Positions 1-8,442 of a DNA stretch of 64,000 nucleotides are shown one piece after another. Each line of letters starts with the position of its first letter. The first letter of the stretch is position 1. Under the pieces are notes generated by a model. That model worked only from the letters and a program-made list of their open reading frames with translations. It was not told where the DNA came from and searched no databases. The DNA comes from Plectonema cf. radiosum LEGE 06105 (GTDB taxonomy: Bacteria > Cyanobacteriota > Cyanobacteriia > Cyanobacteriales > Nostocaceae), in contig NZ_JADEWL010000017.1 in NCBI RefSeq assembly GCF_015207665.1, forward strand, positions 22,691-86,690. Reading direction: 5' to 3'. The translations under genes and the position numbers were made by a program.

Positions 1-1019
1 CTCAAGCATCTATTCACATCGCTAAATTAATAGGAGCTACACCGAGAGAAGTCATTTTTACATCGGGTGCGACTGAGAGTATTAACTTAGTAATTCAAGG
101 CAGCATACATAAAGATACTAATAAAACTCAGCACCGCATTGCAGTTTTACCCGTCGAACATAAAGCAGTTTTAGACACCTGTTATGCATTGGCAAAAAAA
201 GGATTAGCTGAAATCATAAACTTACGTGTTGATTCAAAAGGTAAATTAGACTTAGAGCATCTTGAAAAAGTTTGTGCATCGGGGCTATCACTAATCTGTG
301 TAATGGCAGCTAATAACGAAATAGGTAATATTTATCCCATCAAAGAAGTTGGAAAAATTGCTCAAAAGTATGAAATTCCTTTTCTGTGTGATGCTTCTCA
401 AGCTGTGGGAAAAATTCCTATAAAATTTGAAGAATGGGGAATTACTTATTTAGCTATATCTGCACATAAACTCTACGGTCCAAAAGGTTCCGGGGCGTTA
501 GTTGTAAGAAAAAAATATCACCTAAATCCTATTTTATTTGGCGGTGGACATCAGAAAGGATTTAGGTCAGGTACTCTAAATGTTCCTGGTATTGTCGGAT
601 TGGGGGAAGCTTGTCGCCTAAGACTGTTAGAAATGGAAGAAGATGAAAACCAGTCTGTACTTCTCCGAGACAAACTACAAAGCTTATTGCTAGAGAAAAT
701 TCCTGGTTTAGTAGTCAACGGTGATGTCGATAATCGTTTATCGGGAAATCTTCATATCTCTATTCCTGATGTTCCTAACAGTGCAATTATTGCCAGAGTT
801 CGATCTAAGCTAGCCATCTCCACAGGTGCTGCTTGTTCATCGGGAGTAGAAACACCTTCTCATGTCCTCACAGTGATAGCTCTATCACAAGAAAAGATTG
901 AAGGGGCGCTGCGAATTGGAATAGGCAAATTTACAACATATGAAGAAATTGGACAAGCATCTGAAATATTATCATCTGCCGTCAGCCTTACTCGTAAAGT
1001 AATGAGTTCTCAGGTTTAA
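1..1019 (+). CDS. Cysteine desulfurase (IscS/NifS/DndA type), 5' truncated
   Basis: PLP-dependent enzyme that takes sulfur from cysteine for Fe-S clusters, thiolated tRNA or DNA phosphorothioation. The frame is open from base 3, so the true start lies outside the window. Visible motifs are the PLP-site segment TSGATES near bases 58-80, the Schiff-base lysine in SAHKLYGPKG near 460-490, and the catalytic cysteine loop TGAACSSG near 820-845. The C-terminal EGALRIGIGKFTTYEEI is typical of the family. On a plasmid with many defence genes a DndA role is plausible, but no other dnd gene is visible, so that is inference. The next gene, parA, is 315 bp away on the same strand. Confidence 0.9.
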   Translation, partial: QASIHIAKLIGATPREVIFTSGATESINLVIQGSIHKDTNKTQHRIAVLPVEHKAVLDTCYALAKKGLAEIINLRVDSKGKLDLEHLEKVCASGLSLICVMAANNEIGNIYPIKEVGKIAQKYEIPFLCDASQAVGKIPIKFEEWGITYLAISAHKLYGPKGSGALVVRKKYHLNPILFGGGHQKGFRSGTLNVPGIVGLGEACRLRLLEMEEDENQSVLLRDKLQSLLLEKIPGLVVNGDVDNRLSGNLHISIPDVPNSAIIARVRSKLAISTGAACSSGVETPSHVLTVIALSQEKIEGALRIGIGKFTTYEEIGQASEILSSAVSLTRKVMSSQV

Positions 1020-1334
1020 TATTTGTTGTGATTATGAGCGAAAATGTAGTATTCGTTTGTTGTATGAGGCGTTAACTACTGCGCTTAGCTTGCGTGGCGA
1101 AATGCACTTACAGCCAGAAGGCATAGAATGTTTGATGACAATTCCGCTTAAATTTCCGCTTGAATTAAAAACTCAAATTTCTACCACGAACGAATCACTT
1201 CCCCCTACAATGTGCTAACTATAACAATAAATATTATTTAATAAAACAACAGCTTCCTTCATAAATTAACAGCAATAATTGACACATAACCAGTTATCTT
1301 TAGAAAGTAACGGGGCAGGTCAACTCAATTACTT
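1020..1334. other. Intergenic region before parAB
   Basis: No convincing gene. A short open stretch at about 1051-1218 on the plus strand could be the end of a lost gene, but it has no supporting start. The last 150 bp are AT-rich and should hold the parAB promoter. TTGACA occurs at about 1278 but has no well-spaced -10 box. Confidence 0.5.
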
Positions 1335-2087
1335 ATGACCAAAATCATCGCTATTTTTAATCAAGCGGGAGGTGTTGCTAAAACCACCCTAACCCAAAAC
1401 CTGGGCTATCACCTAGCCCTCCGCAAACACAACGTCCTGCTCATAGACATGGACCCGCAAGGCTCCTTAACAATTTTCATGGGCTTAGTTCCCAGAGAAT
1501 TGGAGAAATCCATGTATGATGCCATAGTAGAAGAACAACCCTTGCCAATATATGAAGGGATTCACGGCATGGACTTAGCGCCCACTAACACCACCCTTAG
1601 TACGGCGGAAATGCAGTTAGTCAATGCCGATTTGCGCGACTTTCGCCTTAAATACGCCATTGAACCAATCCAAGAAGAATACGACTTCATCTTGATAGAT
1701 TGCCCTCCTAGTTTGGGATTGCTAAGTTACGTTTCTCTTGTCGCAGCGACTCACGTCCTCGTACCTATAGAAACCCACTTCAAAGCCTTTGAAGGCACCA
1801 ACGAACTCCTTAAAACCGTCGCCAGAGTCCGCACCAGAGTCAACCGTTCTTTAGAAATAGGCGGATTTGTCCCTACTAAATACGATGCTCGTAACTCCCA
1901 GGACACCCGCACCTTGGGAGCCATTCAAGAACAACTTGCTGGAGTAGGTCCAATCCTTCCTCCCATTTCTCGTTCTACTACCTTTGTTGATGCATCAGAA
2001 GAGCGAATGCCCTTAGCCGTATATCAGCCAAAGCATCCAGCTATTGCCATACTTGAAATTATTGCTAGCAGCATGGAGTCACTATGA
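1335..2087 (+). CDS. parA: ParA-family partition ATPase
   Basis: Deviant Walker ATPase that positions the plasmid on the nucleoid together with ParB. At 250 aa it has the usual small-ParA length without an N-terminal DNA-binding domain. The P-loop is at residues 10-19 (NQAGGVAKTT, variant of KGGVGKTT), followed by LLIDMDPQGS (about residues 36-45) and the Walker B-like FILIDCPPSLG near residue 117. The stop overlaps the parB start by four bases (ATGA), so the two are translationally coupled. Soj/MinD relatives are the alternative, but the parB neighbour makes partition the clear reading. Confidence 0.95.
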   Translation: MTKIIAIFNQAGGVAKTTLTQNLGYHLALRKHNVLLIDMDPQGSLTIFMGLVPRELEKSMYDAIVEEQPLPIYEGIHGMDLAPTNTTLSTAEMQLVNADLRDFRLKYAIEPIQEEYDFILIDCPPSLGLLSYVSLVAATHVLVPIETHFKAFEGTNELLKTVARVRTRVNRSLEIGGFVPTKYDARNSQDTRTLGAIQEQLAGVGPILPPISRSTTFVDASEERMPLAVYQPKHPAIAILEIIASSMESL

Positions 2088-3328
2088 ACCGCAAACGCAG
2101 CCAACCACTTAAAAGTACACTTGAAATACCTTGGGACACCACAAACGTTTCAGCTAATAATGCCGATTCCACCCAGAAAGTACCATTAAAACAAATTCAT
2201 ATAGCGCCAACTCAACCGCGCCGCTACTTTGACCCCAAAGCGCTCTCAGAATTAGCCGAATCCATTAAACAACACGGCATCTTGCAACCCCTATTGGTGC
2301 GTCCTAGAGCCAGAACTGGATACGAATTGGTAGCAGGAGAGCGACGCTACCGTGCTGCCAAAGAATGCGGACTAAAGGATGTACCCGTCGTTATCCGCGA
2401 ATTAAGCAATGAAGCAGCCTTTCAACTAGCATTAATTGAGAACCTGCAACGGGAAGACCTCAATCCCGTAGAAGAAACAGAAGGCATCTTGCATTTACTG
2501 GCTATCAGATTAAGTAGAGCGGTTGAAGAAATCCCCCCCTTACTGCGTCGCTTACAACACTCACGTAAAGAAGCTGCTAAATCTGACAATAACGTTATTG
2601 TCAACAAAGAAACTGATGAAATAGACGCTGACAATAATGTAATTGAGTCAGAATCCTCTCAAGAAAAAACTTCCAATAACGTTATTGGAAAAGGTGAAAC
2701 TGAAAAAAACGATGATGAAAATAACGTTATTGGGGAACAGGAAGTAGAGCCAAATGAATCTGACAATAACGTTATTGTCAAAGAAAATGGTAATTTAGAC
2801 GCTGAGAATAATGTCATTGACAAGGAAGAAACCCAACCAGAAGTTTCTGACAATAACGTTACTGTCAAAGAGGAAACTGATAATAGCAAAGCATCTTCGC
2901 AAGAAAAACCAGAGTTACAAATTGTAGAAGAAGTATTTAACGGCTTGGGTCTAATGACCTGGGAATCATTCGCCAACAACCGCCTGCCCTTGTTAAACCT
3001 TCCAGAAGACATTTTGGAGGCATTAAGAAAAGGTTCCCTTGAATACACCAAAGCTAGAGCTATTGCTCAAATTAAAGATACCCTAGAGCGCGTTGCGTTC
3101 TTAGACCAAGCTATTAAAGAAAATTGGTCTTTAAGCGAAATCAAACAACGTATTGGCGAGAAGAAAACCCCAAGCTCTACCCCAAACGCCGAATCTGACG
3201 ATTACAAAGAGCGCTTTACTGCTGCGACTACCAAACTAAAAAAGTCGCGTATTTGGTCAGATCAGAAAAAACGTAAGCAGATAGAAAAATTGCTTTCACA
3301 ATTGGAGGCGCTGACACAATCCGGTTGA
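2084..3328 (+). CDS. parB: ParB-family partition protein with an expanded repeat linker
   Basis: Centromere-binding partner of ParA, 414 aa. The N-terminal ParB domain covers residues 30-125 and includes ELVAGERRYRAAKE and ALIENLQREDLNPVEE. Residues 165-265 are an acidic linker of seven 14-15-residue repeats that each carry NNVI (NNVT in the last). The helix-turn-helix region resumes at about 285 (LEYTKARAIAQI). In most ParB proteins the HTH follows the N-domain directly, so the linker is an insertion between two functional domains. At DNA level each NNVI codes a palindrome (see the repeat entry), so this gene probably contains its own ParB-binding or regulatory sites. It is in the parA operon. 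Family call is strong; the linker's role is inference. Confidence 0.93.
   Translation: MNRKRSQPLKSTLEIPWDTTNVSANNADSTQKVPLKQIHIAPTQPRRYFDPKALSELAESIKQHGILQPLLVRPRARTGYELVAGERRYRAAKECGLKDVPVVIRELSNEAAFQLALIENLQREDLNPVEETEGILHLLAIRLSRAVEEIPPLLRRLQHSRKEAAKSDNNVIVNKETDEIDADNNVIESESSQEKTSNNVIGKGETEKNDDENNVIGEQEVEPNESDNNVIVKENGNLDAENNVIDKEETQPEVSDNNVTVKEETDNSKASSQEKPELQIVEEVFNGLGLMTWESFANNRLPLLNLPEDILEALRKGSLEYTKARAIAQIKDTLERVAFLDQAIKENWSLSEIKQRIGEKKTPSSTPNAESDDYKERFTAATTKLKKSRIWSDQKKRKQIEKLLSQLEALTQSG
2584..2867. repeat. Seven phased palindromes inside parB (candidate parS array)
   Basis: Seven copies of a palindrome around AATAACGTTATT. The best copies are TGACAATAACGTTATTGTCA at 2584-2603 and again at 2761-2780, and the perfect 20-bp TTCCAATAACGTTATTGGAA at 2671-2690. 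Weaker copies are centred near 2638, 2725, 2812 and 2857. Centre-to-centre spacings are 45, 42, 45, 45, 42 and 45 bp, close to four helical turns and always a multiple of three. Flanking bases vary while the palindromic core is kept. Likely a centromere or operator embedded in coding sequence; binding is not shown. Confidence 0.8.
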
Positions 3329-3420
3329 GAAAAACTATAACTATATAAAGTTTTACTTGGCTCATGTTAGAACAAAGAAACTTCACCGATGAATGACTAT
3401 GCTCATTTATCTTCTAGGTA

Positions 3421-3555
3421 CAACTGGGAATAGCTCCTTACTATTATCTGACTTCCCGCGTCGGCAATCGGCAGTGGAATAAAGAGTATTACGACGCTCC
3501 GTTAATTGGTGGTGCCTTCTTATTTTTCCTTTATGGACTGCCTTTCGCGTCATAA
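3421..3555 (+). pseudogene. C-terminal remnant of a membrane protein
   Basis: An open frame with no start codon, preceded by an in-frame stop. It reads as a 44-residue tail with a hydrophobic segment (GGAFLFFLYGLPF) before TAA. The product is not recognised. It lies between parB and a toxin-antitoxin pair and looks like debris from a recombination event. Confidence 0.45.
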
Positions 3556-3622
3556 TAAAAAAACGGGAAGTAACTGGCGAAAGGCTTGTTCTCCCTCCCC
3601 ATTAAAAAATAGGAGTAGTAAG

Positions 3623-3862
3623 ATGAACGCTCACAAAGTAGAAGCCGTTTTAACTGAAGATGGAACCTTGATGCTGCATGGCTTGCCTTTTCATGCAGGG
3701 GATACTGTAGAAGTAATTATTCTCGAATCTCAATCTCCACAGCAGACCGCTGCACCATCTAGTCAAGCGGAAACGAATCTTTATTCTCTGCGCGGAAAAG
3801 TAATCCGTTATGATGACCCAACAGAACCAGTCGGTTTAGAAGATTGGGAAGTTCTGCAATGA
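3623..3862 (+). CDS. Antitoxin of a VapBC-like pair
   Basis: A 79-residue protein expected to bind and neutralise the PIN toxin encoded next. The ATG at 3623 is chosen because AGGAG lies at 3611-3615; longer upstream frames lack such a site. The N-terminus (VEAVLTEDGTLMLHGLPF) resembles the short beta-strand antitoxins paired with PIN proteins in cyanobacteria, and the C-terminal acidic tail (DPTEPVGLEDWEVLQ) is typical of the toxin-binding end. The stop overlaps the toxin ATG by four bases. Autorepression by the complex is typical of such pairs but was not seen here. Confidence 0.75.
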   Translation: MNAHKVEAVLTEDGTLMLHGLPFHAGDTVEVIILESQSPQQTAAPSSQAETNLYSLRGKVIRYDDPTEPVGLEDWEVLQ

Positions 3863-4248
3863 TTATACTTGATACGCATATCTGGGTTTGGTGGATTGAC
3901 GGTAATAAGCGATTAACTGAAAAACATCGGGAATATATAGAGGGACATCAAGAAGAGGGTTTAGGAGTAAGTATTCTTTCTTGTTGGGAAGTTGCTAAAT
4001 TAGTAGAAAAGAATCGACTTGTTTTTTCTTGCTCAGTTAATGAATGGCTGGAAGCAGCTTTGGCTTATCCCGGAGTACAATTATTAAATTTGACCCTACC
4101 AATAGTGGTTGATTCAACTCAATTAAGTGGTTTTCATAGTGACCCATTTGACCAAATTATTGTAGCTACAGCCAGAGCTTATGGGTGTCCTTTTTTAACT
4201 GCTGACGCGAAAATTCTTAGCTATTCAGGTGTGGTAACGCTAAAGTAG
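3859..4248 (+). CDS. vapC: VapC-like PIN-domain toxin
   Basis: PIN-fold RNase of about 129 aa. The start is ATG 3859, which overlaps the antitoxin stop (ATGA). Acidic active-site residues are visible: D in MIILDTHIWVWW (residue 5), E in SCWEVAKL, D in SDPFDQIIVATA and D in FLTADAKIL. The length is normal and the frame intact, so it is probably active. Coupled translation with the antitoxin fits a plasmid-stabilisation module placed directly after parAB. Confidence 0.88.
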   Translation: MIILDTHIWVWWIDGNKRLTEKHREYIEGHQEEGLGVSILSCWEVAKLVEKNRLVFSCSVNEWLEAALAYPGVQLLNLTLPIVVDSTQLSGFHSDPFDQIIVATARAYGCPFLTADAKILSYSGVVTLK

Positions 4249-4400
4249 GCACTCCTAACTTCTCAAAGTATGGGAGAAATAATATTCAAGCGACTCCTAA
4301 GAAGAATAAAATTATGTTAGTACTGCGGGATATTGGCAATAATCAAGAAAAAAGATTAACTTAGATTCAACGCCACTTCCGGAGCTAAGTAGGAGTTCCC

Positions 4401-7307
4401 ATGTTAGAGTCAGAAAAACTTATCCAAATAGTACAATCCTGGTTGTCATACATTAGGCTAGAAGAACTGACTACTGCTGAAGTCGAACGTGGCTCGGAAA
4501 GCTTTCTCAAAGTTTTCAGCGATAATGTTAGACTTGTCGGCAATAAACTGTTGCTAAGTAGCGAACTCTTCAAGCAATTCCAGGAGCAGCAACAAGCCGC
4601 AGTCAACCGAGATAAACCCAACGAATTTCAAATAGCTGCCGCCTTCCCTCAAATATATTTAGTTCAGGGAAGAGGAAAAGAACAGAAGCTGAAATATCTG
4701 CCACTCTTCACCATTGAGATTTCTCAAATCTTCCGAGGTAAATATCGCAAAACTGGCTGGGACTTGACTGAATTCGAGTTTCAACCAGTAATTGTAAATT
4801 TAATGCGACTCTACGGAATAGAAGAAGAAGTTGCCGAATCTTTGATTGTCACAGAAGGCATCAATAAATTTTTTGAAGATACTTGGCAACGAAAATTTCC
4901 CAGTTTGCATGACTTTATCGACCAGGTAGACTTACCTGAAGGTAGATACAAAACTGGACGACAACCCTATTTACTGCGCTGCGATTTTTCCCCGTACAAC
5001 GTTCAGTTAAAACAAGACTTGCGAGACATATTAAAGCAACTTCAAGATACACTCCTTAATTGTAAGTGGCTGGTTGATAATCATCCCGTTGTTGAATACA
5101 TATGTAATTCGCCCAAACCACCAGAACATGAAGTCATGTTTTGGGGAGCGTTTACGAATCACGCACCCGATTCATTTCAAGCTTCGGCGCTCAAACACGC
5201 CCAACAGAATCCGATAACCGCCGTTCACGGACCACCGGGGACGGGGAAAACAGAATTATTCTTGCATTTAGTAGCGCAGCAAGTTGTAAAAAGAGCGCTC
5301 CGAATTGTTCGCGGGGAAGAAGATGCGAGTAATCTAACGTTATTTGCCAGCACCAACAACAGTGCTATTCAAAAATTCCAGCAAAGATTTTTGGAGAAAT
5401 TCCCCACCGAACACTTCTATTTAGACGGTGGTAGTCAAGGAGTTATCAGGCGTGTAACACTACCAAAACTGCAACAGGCACAAGACTGGCTGCGAGCTAC
5501 TGAATTCAACCAGGAGACATGGGAACAAGCCAAACTTGATTTATTATCAGCAGAAAACGAAATCCAAGAACTCATAGAGCAAGACCGTTTTAACGAGAGC
5601 CAACAAACTGCTTCGGCTGAACAGCTATCACAACTAGATGCCCAAATCCAATCTCTCAATAACGAAATTGCTGCTATTCATGAGGAGTTAGAAGAAGACA
5701 GCGAGCAGCTATCAAGTTTGGGAGATTATGCAGATTTCCCAATAGATGCTTACCAACAAATAAAAGAAGGATTATCAAGAGCAGAACGGGAACTACCTCA
5801 TGTATCGGACTCAATCGCCAAACGCGCCTTTAACTTAATTAATTTTACTACCGATAAACTAGTTTTTAAGCGTCTGGCGAATCACATAAACGCTGCTGTT
5901 TTAAATACCTTGGCGACAGCGCATCCTTTCCAGCTACCCCTTGATAGAGAAGGATTAGCTGCATCCCAGACATCCGTAAACCAAAAACTCTTATTCTCGC
6001 AGCAATGGCAAAATATTAATCCAAAAGTAGCTGAAATTCAAACGCAACTGACAACATTAAATCAGCAACTGGAGTCAAAACAAAGTCATCAGCAACAACT
6101 CCAAACACAACTCGATAGCTACCCAGACGAAGACTTTTACAGCCGCTTTTACCACGACTACCATTCACAACAGGTACAGCTATTTCAACGCGCTTTCTCG
6201 TTCCTTCAACAAGAAACACTCCGACGTAAAGATAATGTCATGCAGGCGGTAGAAACCTACGGAAGCGCTTTAACGGGAGACGGAGATGCATTGCTCAAAC
6301 TAGAAACGGAACCCGATTCTATCTACCGTTTTTTAAGTTTAATTTTCCCCGTTATAAGTTCCAGTTTGCAATCAATACGCAATATGCTACCCACCCTTCA
6401 CTCCAATAGCATTGCACTAGCTCTTGCAGATGAAGCAGGAACAACTTTAATACATCAACTATTCCCCTTACTGGTTCGCTCCCAGCAAGCAGTCGTAGCA
6501 GGCGACCCAAAACAAATTGAGCCAATTATAAACCTGTGCGACGATACCATCAAACAATACCTCAAAACCGCATTTCTGGAACAAGGTATGACCCAGATAG
6601 ATTATTATTGTTATGCTCCTACTGCTAAATACACCGCTACCGCTTATCATCGCGCTGCTGGTGCTAATGGTACAGAAGGGGATTTAGGTACTGGCATTGT
6701 TTTAAGGAATCACTACCGCTGTGTCGCGCCCATTATCCAGTTTTGCAGTCCCAACTATAAAGATGGTTTACAAATCCTTTCAAATTACGATAGTTCTACA
6801 CAACAGCCGCACCTACTGGCTTACCACGTCCAAGGAAGCCATATAAATAACACCAATCCAGAAGAAATTGATGCTGTAGAAAACGCGATCGGCACGCGCC
6901 CTTCAAGGGCGATCGCCTTCCTACTAGAGAATGGCTACTCTACTGAAGAGGGCGACACTAATAAGGCAATTGGGGTAATGTCTCCATTCACAAGGCAAGC
7001 CAATGCACTCAGATATCGACTCATGAAGCGTTGGCAAAACTTTTCTTGGGACGATATTGGCACAGTTCATACCTTCCAAGGAGGAGAGAAAGCAGCCATA
7101 ATATTATCTCTTTACCAATGCCACCAAGAGCATAGTTTTTGGTTCCTCAATCGTAAACCGAATTTACTCAATACAGCCGTTAGTAGAGCAAGGAAATTGT
7201 TTGTTTTAGTAGGTAATCTTGAAGAGTTAAAACGAGCGGGTGGGGAAACCAAGCGGTTGGTTGAACATATTGAACAACATGGGGAAATTCGTTCTACCGA
7301 TTCTTGA
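4401..7307 (+). CDS. SF1-type DNA/RNA helicase with a long coiled-coil insertion
   Basis: A 968-residue ATPase of the Upf1-like SF1 group (AAA_11/AAA_12). Walker A HGPPGTGKTELF is near residue 277, the Walker B variant LADEAGTT near 674, GDPKQIEPI (motif III) near 700, TVHTFQGGEKAAI near 887 and NTAVSRARKLFVLVGN near 923. Residues 380-610 are rich in Q/E/L heptads and form the coiled coil seen in large members. The N-terminal 250 residues are not recognised. GTAGGAG lies upstream of ATG 4401. It stands alone between the toxin pair and a convergent gene. Some relatives occur in defence islands, but a role here is not shown. Confidence 0.85.
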   Translation: MLESEKLIQIVQSWLSYIRLEELTTAEVERGSESFLKVFSDNVRLVGNKLLLSSELFKQFQEQQQAAVNRDKPNEFQIAAAFPQIYLVQGRGKEQKLKYLPLFTIEISQIFRGKYRKTGWDLTEFEFQPVIVNLMRLYGIEEEVAESLIVTEGINKFFEDTWQRKFPSLHDFIDQVDLPEGRYKTGRQPYLLRCDFSPYNVQLKQDLRDILKQLQDTLLNCKWLVDNHPVVEYICNSPKPPEHEVMFWGAFTNHAPDSFQASALKHAQQNPITAVHGPPGTGKTELFLHLVAQQVVKRALRIVRGEEDASNLTLFASTNNSAIQKFQQRFLEKFPTEHFYLDGGSQGVIRRVTLPKLQQAQDWLRATEFNQETWEQAKLDLLSAENEIQELIEQDRFNESQQTASAEQLSQLDAQIQSLNNEIAAIHEELEEDSEQLSSLGDYADFPIDAYQQIKEGLSRAERELPHVSDSIAKRAFNLINFTTDKLVFKRLANHINAAVLNTLATAHPFQLPLDREGLAASQTSVNQKLLFSQQWQNINPKVAEIQTQLTTLNQQLESKQSHQQQLQTQLDSYPDEDFYSRFYHDYHSQQVQLFQRAFSFLQQETLRRKDNVMQAVETYGSALTGDGDALLKLETEPDSIYRFLSLIFPVISSSLQSIRNMLPTLHSNSIALALADEAGTTLIHQLFPLLVRSQQAVVAGDPKQIEPIINLCDDTIKQYLKTAFLEQGMTQIDYYCYAPTAKYTATAYHRAAGANGTEGDLGTGIVLRNHYRCVAPIIQFCSPNYKDGLQILSNYDSSTQQPHLLAYHVQGSHINNTNPEEIDAVENAIGTRPSRAIAFLLENGYSTEEGDTNKAIGVMSPFTRQANALRYRLMKRWQNFSWDDIGTVHTFQGGEKAAIILSLYQCHQEHSFWFLNRKPNLLNTAVSRARKLFVLVGNLEELKRAGGETKRLVEHIEQHGEIRSTDS

Positions 7308-7371
7308 ATGCCTCGTGACTCCCAATGCGCTCTAAGATTACCGGCTGAAAGTTTCTCCCCTCTCACTCCCT

Positions 7372-7388
7372 CCCTCAATAAATGAGGG
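7372..7388. terminator. Hairpin between convergent genes
   Basis: CCCTCA-ATAAA-TGAGGG forms a perfect six-base-pair stem between the stop of the helicase gene (plus) and the stop of the minus-strand gene at 7489. There is no long U-tract, so a transcription-end role is inferred mainly from position. Confidence 0.5.
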
Positions 7389-7488
7389 TTACAGGTATCA
7401 CGCTCTAGGAGTAGTTACCTATTATCTGGCAGTCCTGGTGGATGCTGTAATAACGTCTCATCCCCCGTTGTTTGGTATCACTCAAAAG

Positions 7489-8124
7489 CTAGCTCAGAGC
7501 AATAATAGTACCAAGCTTCTTCAGTATTTGCAGCACCCGACCAAGCTCATGTCTACTCGGAAGTAAGGAGAACGTAGTGGAATAGTCGTATTTCGCGTTT
7601 TCTCCAGTTTCCAACTTTATAAATATAAATTCGTCGCCGTTGGTAGCTAATCCATATATTATTCGTTGGTGCGGCTGCGATACCATATAAGCGATAAGTT
7701 GAGGTAGTGCGGCTGCTACCGGAATCCCATTGCGTTTACCTTCTACAACCAGAACCCACAGATGGTCTTTTATTACTAATGCATCAATAAAACCGCGAAT
7801 CGTCTCTTCTGGGTCGTCAATTTCTAATTCCACACCATATGGTGAGCGAATCTTATATGGTGGTTTAAAGAATCCTGCTAATCTTAACAACGGAGAGACA
7901 ATTAGCAAATTTATCGCCCCTTCCAGTAGAAAGCCATCTAATCTGTGGTAATCATATATTTCTTTTATCGAAGCAATTTCAGTTTTTTCATCGTCTGTTA
8001 AATCCGGTAAATCTTCTACCCATTCAGTGAAGAAATTAATATCGTTTGTTTTGTTTAAATTACAGCGGTCTTGTAGGTCTTTGAAAGTCTTGATTTTATC
8101 CGTAACTGCTGCGGTAAAAGCCAT
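7489..8124 (-). CDS. Small PD-(D/E)XK nuclease-like protein (HsdR N-terminal type)
   Basis: A 211-residue protein related to the stand-alone HsdR_N-like proteins common in cyanobacteria, usually annotated as restriction endonuclease subunit R. The active-site pattern is visible at residues 110-130: GFIDALVI gives the first acidic residue and LVVEGKR gives the E-x-K motif. No helicase domain follows, and there is no adjacent hsdM, so it is not a normal type I R subunit. It stands alone between a convergent helicase gene and the relaxase. Nuclease activity is inferred from the motif; substrate unknown. Confidence 0.75.
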   Translation of the reverse strand: MAFTAAVTDKIKTFKDLQDRCNLNKTNDINFFTEWVEDLPDLTDDEKTEIASIKEIYDYHRLDGFLLEGAINLLIVSPLLRLAGFFKPPYKIRSPYGVELEIDDPEETIRGFIDALVIKDHLWVLVVEGKRNGIPVAAALPQLIAYMVSQPHQRIIYGLATNGDEFIFIKLETGENAKYDYSTTFSLLPSRHELGRVLQILKKLGTIIALS

Positions 8125-8442
8125 ACTCTAAATAGGGCGTATTTTTCTACAGGTTTTTGCTCCGACGGCAGGAGCTAATGCAATTGTACTGTGTTTTAAC
8201 TTTCCTCAATAAAGCAACCCACCAGCAACTGGAAAAATCTGGCGGAGAAGTAGGTGCTGCTATGCGTAAATGTGTTATCCCACGAGTAATGTTTGTGGCA
8301 GTGACTACCCTCGCCTGATTAGCGTAGCGGTTTCCAGTTGCGTCTACGCTTTTGACTTGTTCTTAGATAGATGGCTAAGAAACCGGGTAATGGGGTTTAA
8401 ATTTAAGAGATATGGTCTTCATGCATCGGCTGCATAATTCTG
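8125..8442. other. Intergenic region
   Basis: No supported gene. A plus-strand open stretch ending near 8320 has no credible start. Around 8321-8346 lies a GC-rich pair of imperfect inverted segments (TAGCGTAGCGG and GCGTCTACGC) like the small dispersed repeats found elsewhere in the window. Confidence 0.5.

Noticed and set aside
2422..3051. Minus-strand open frames inside parB
   Set aside because: They are antisense shadows produced by the repeated palindromes; no ribosome sites and no family resemblance.
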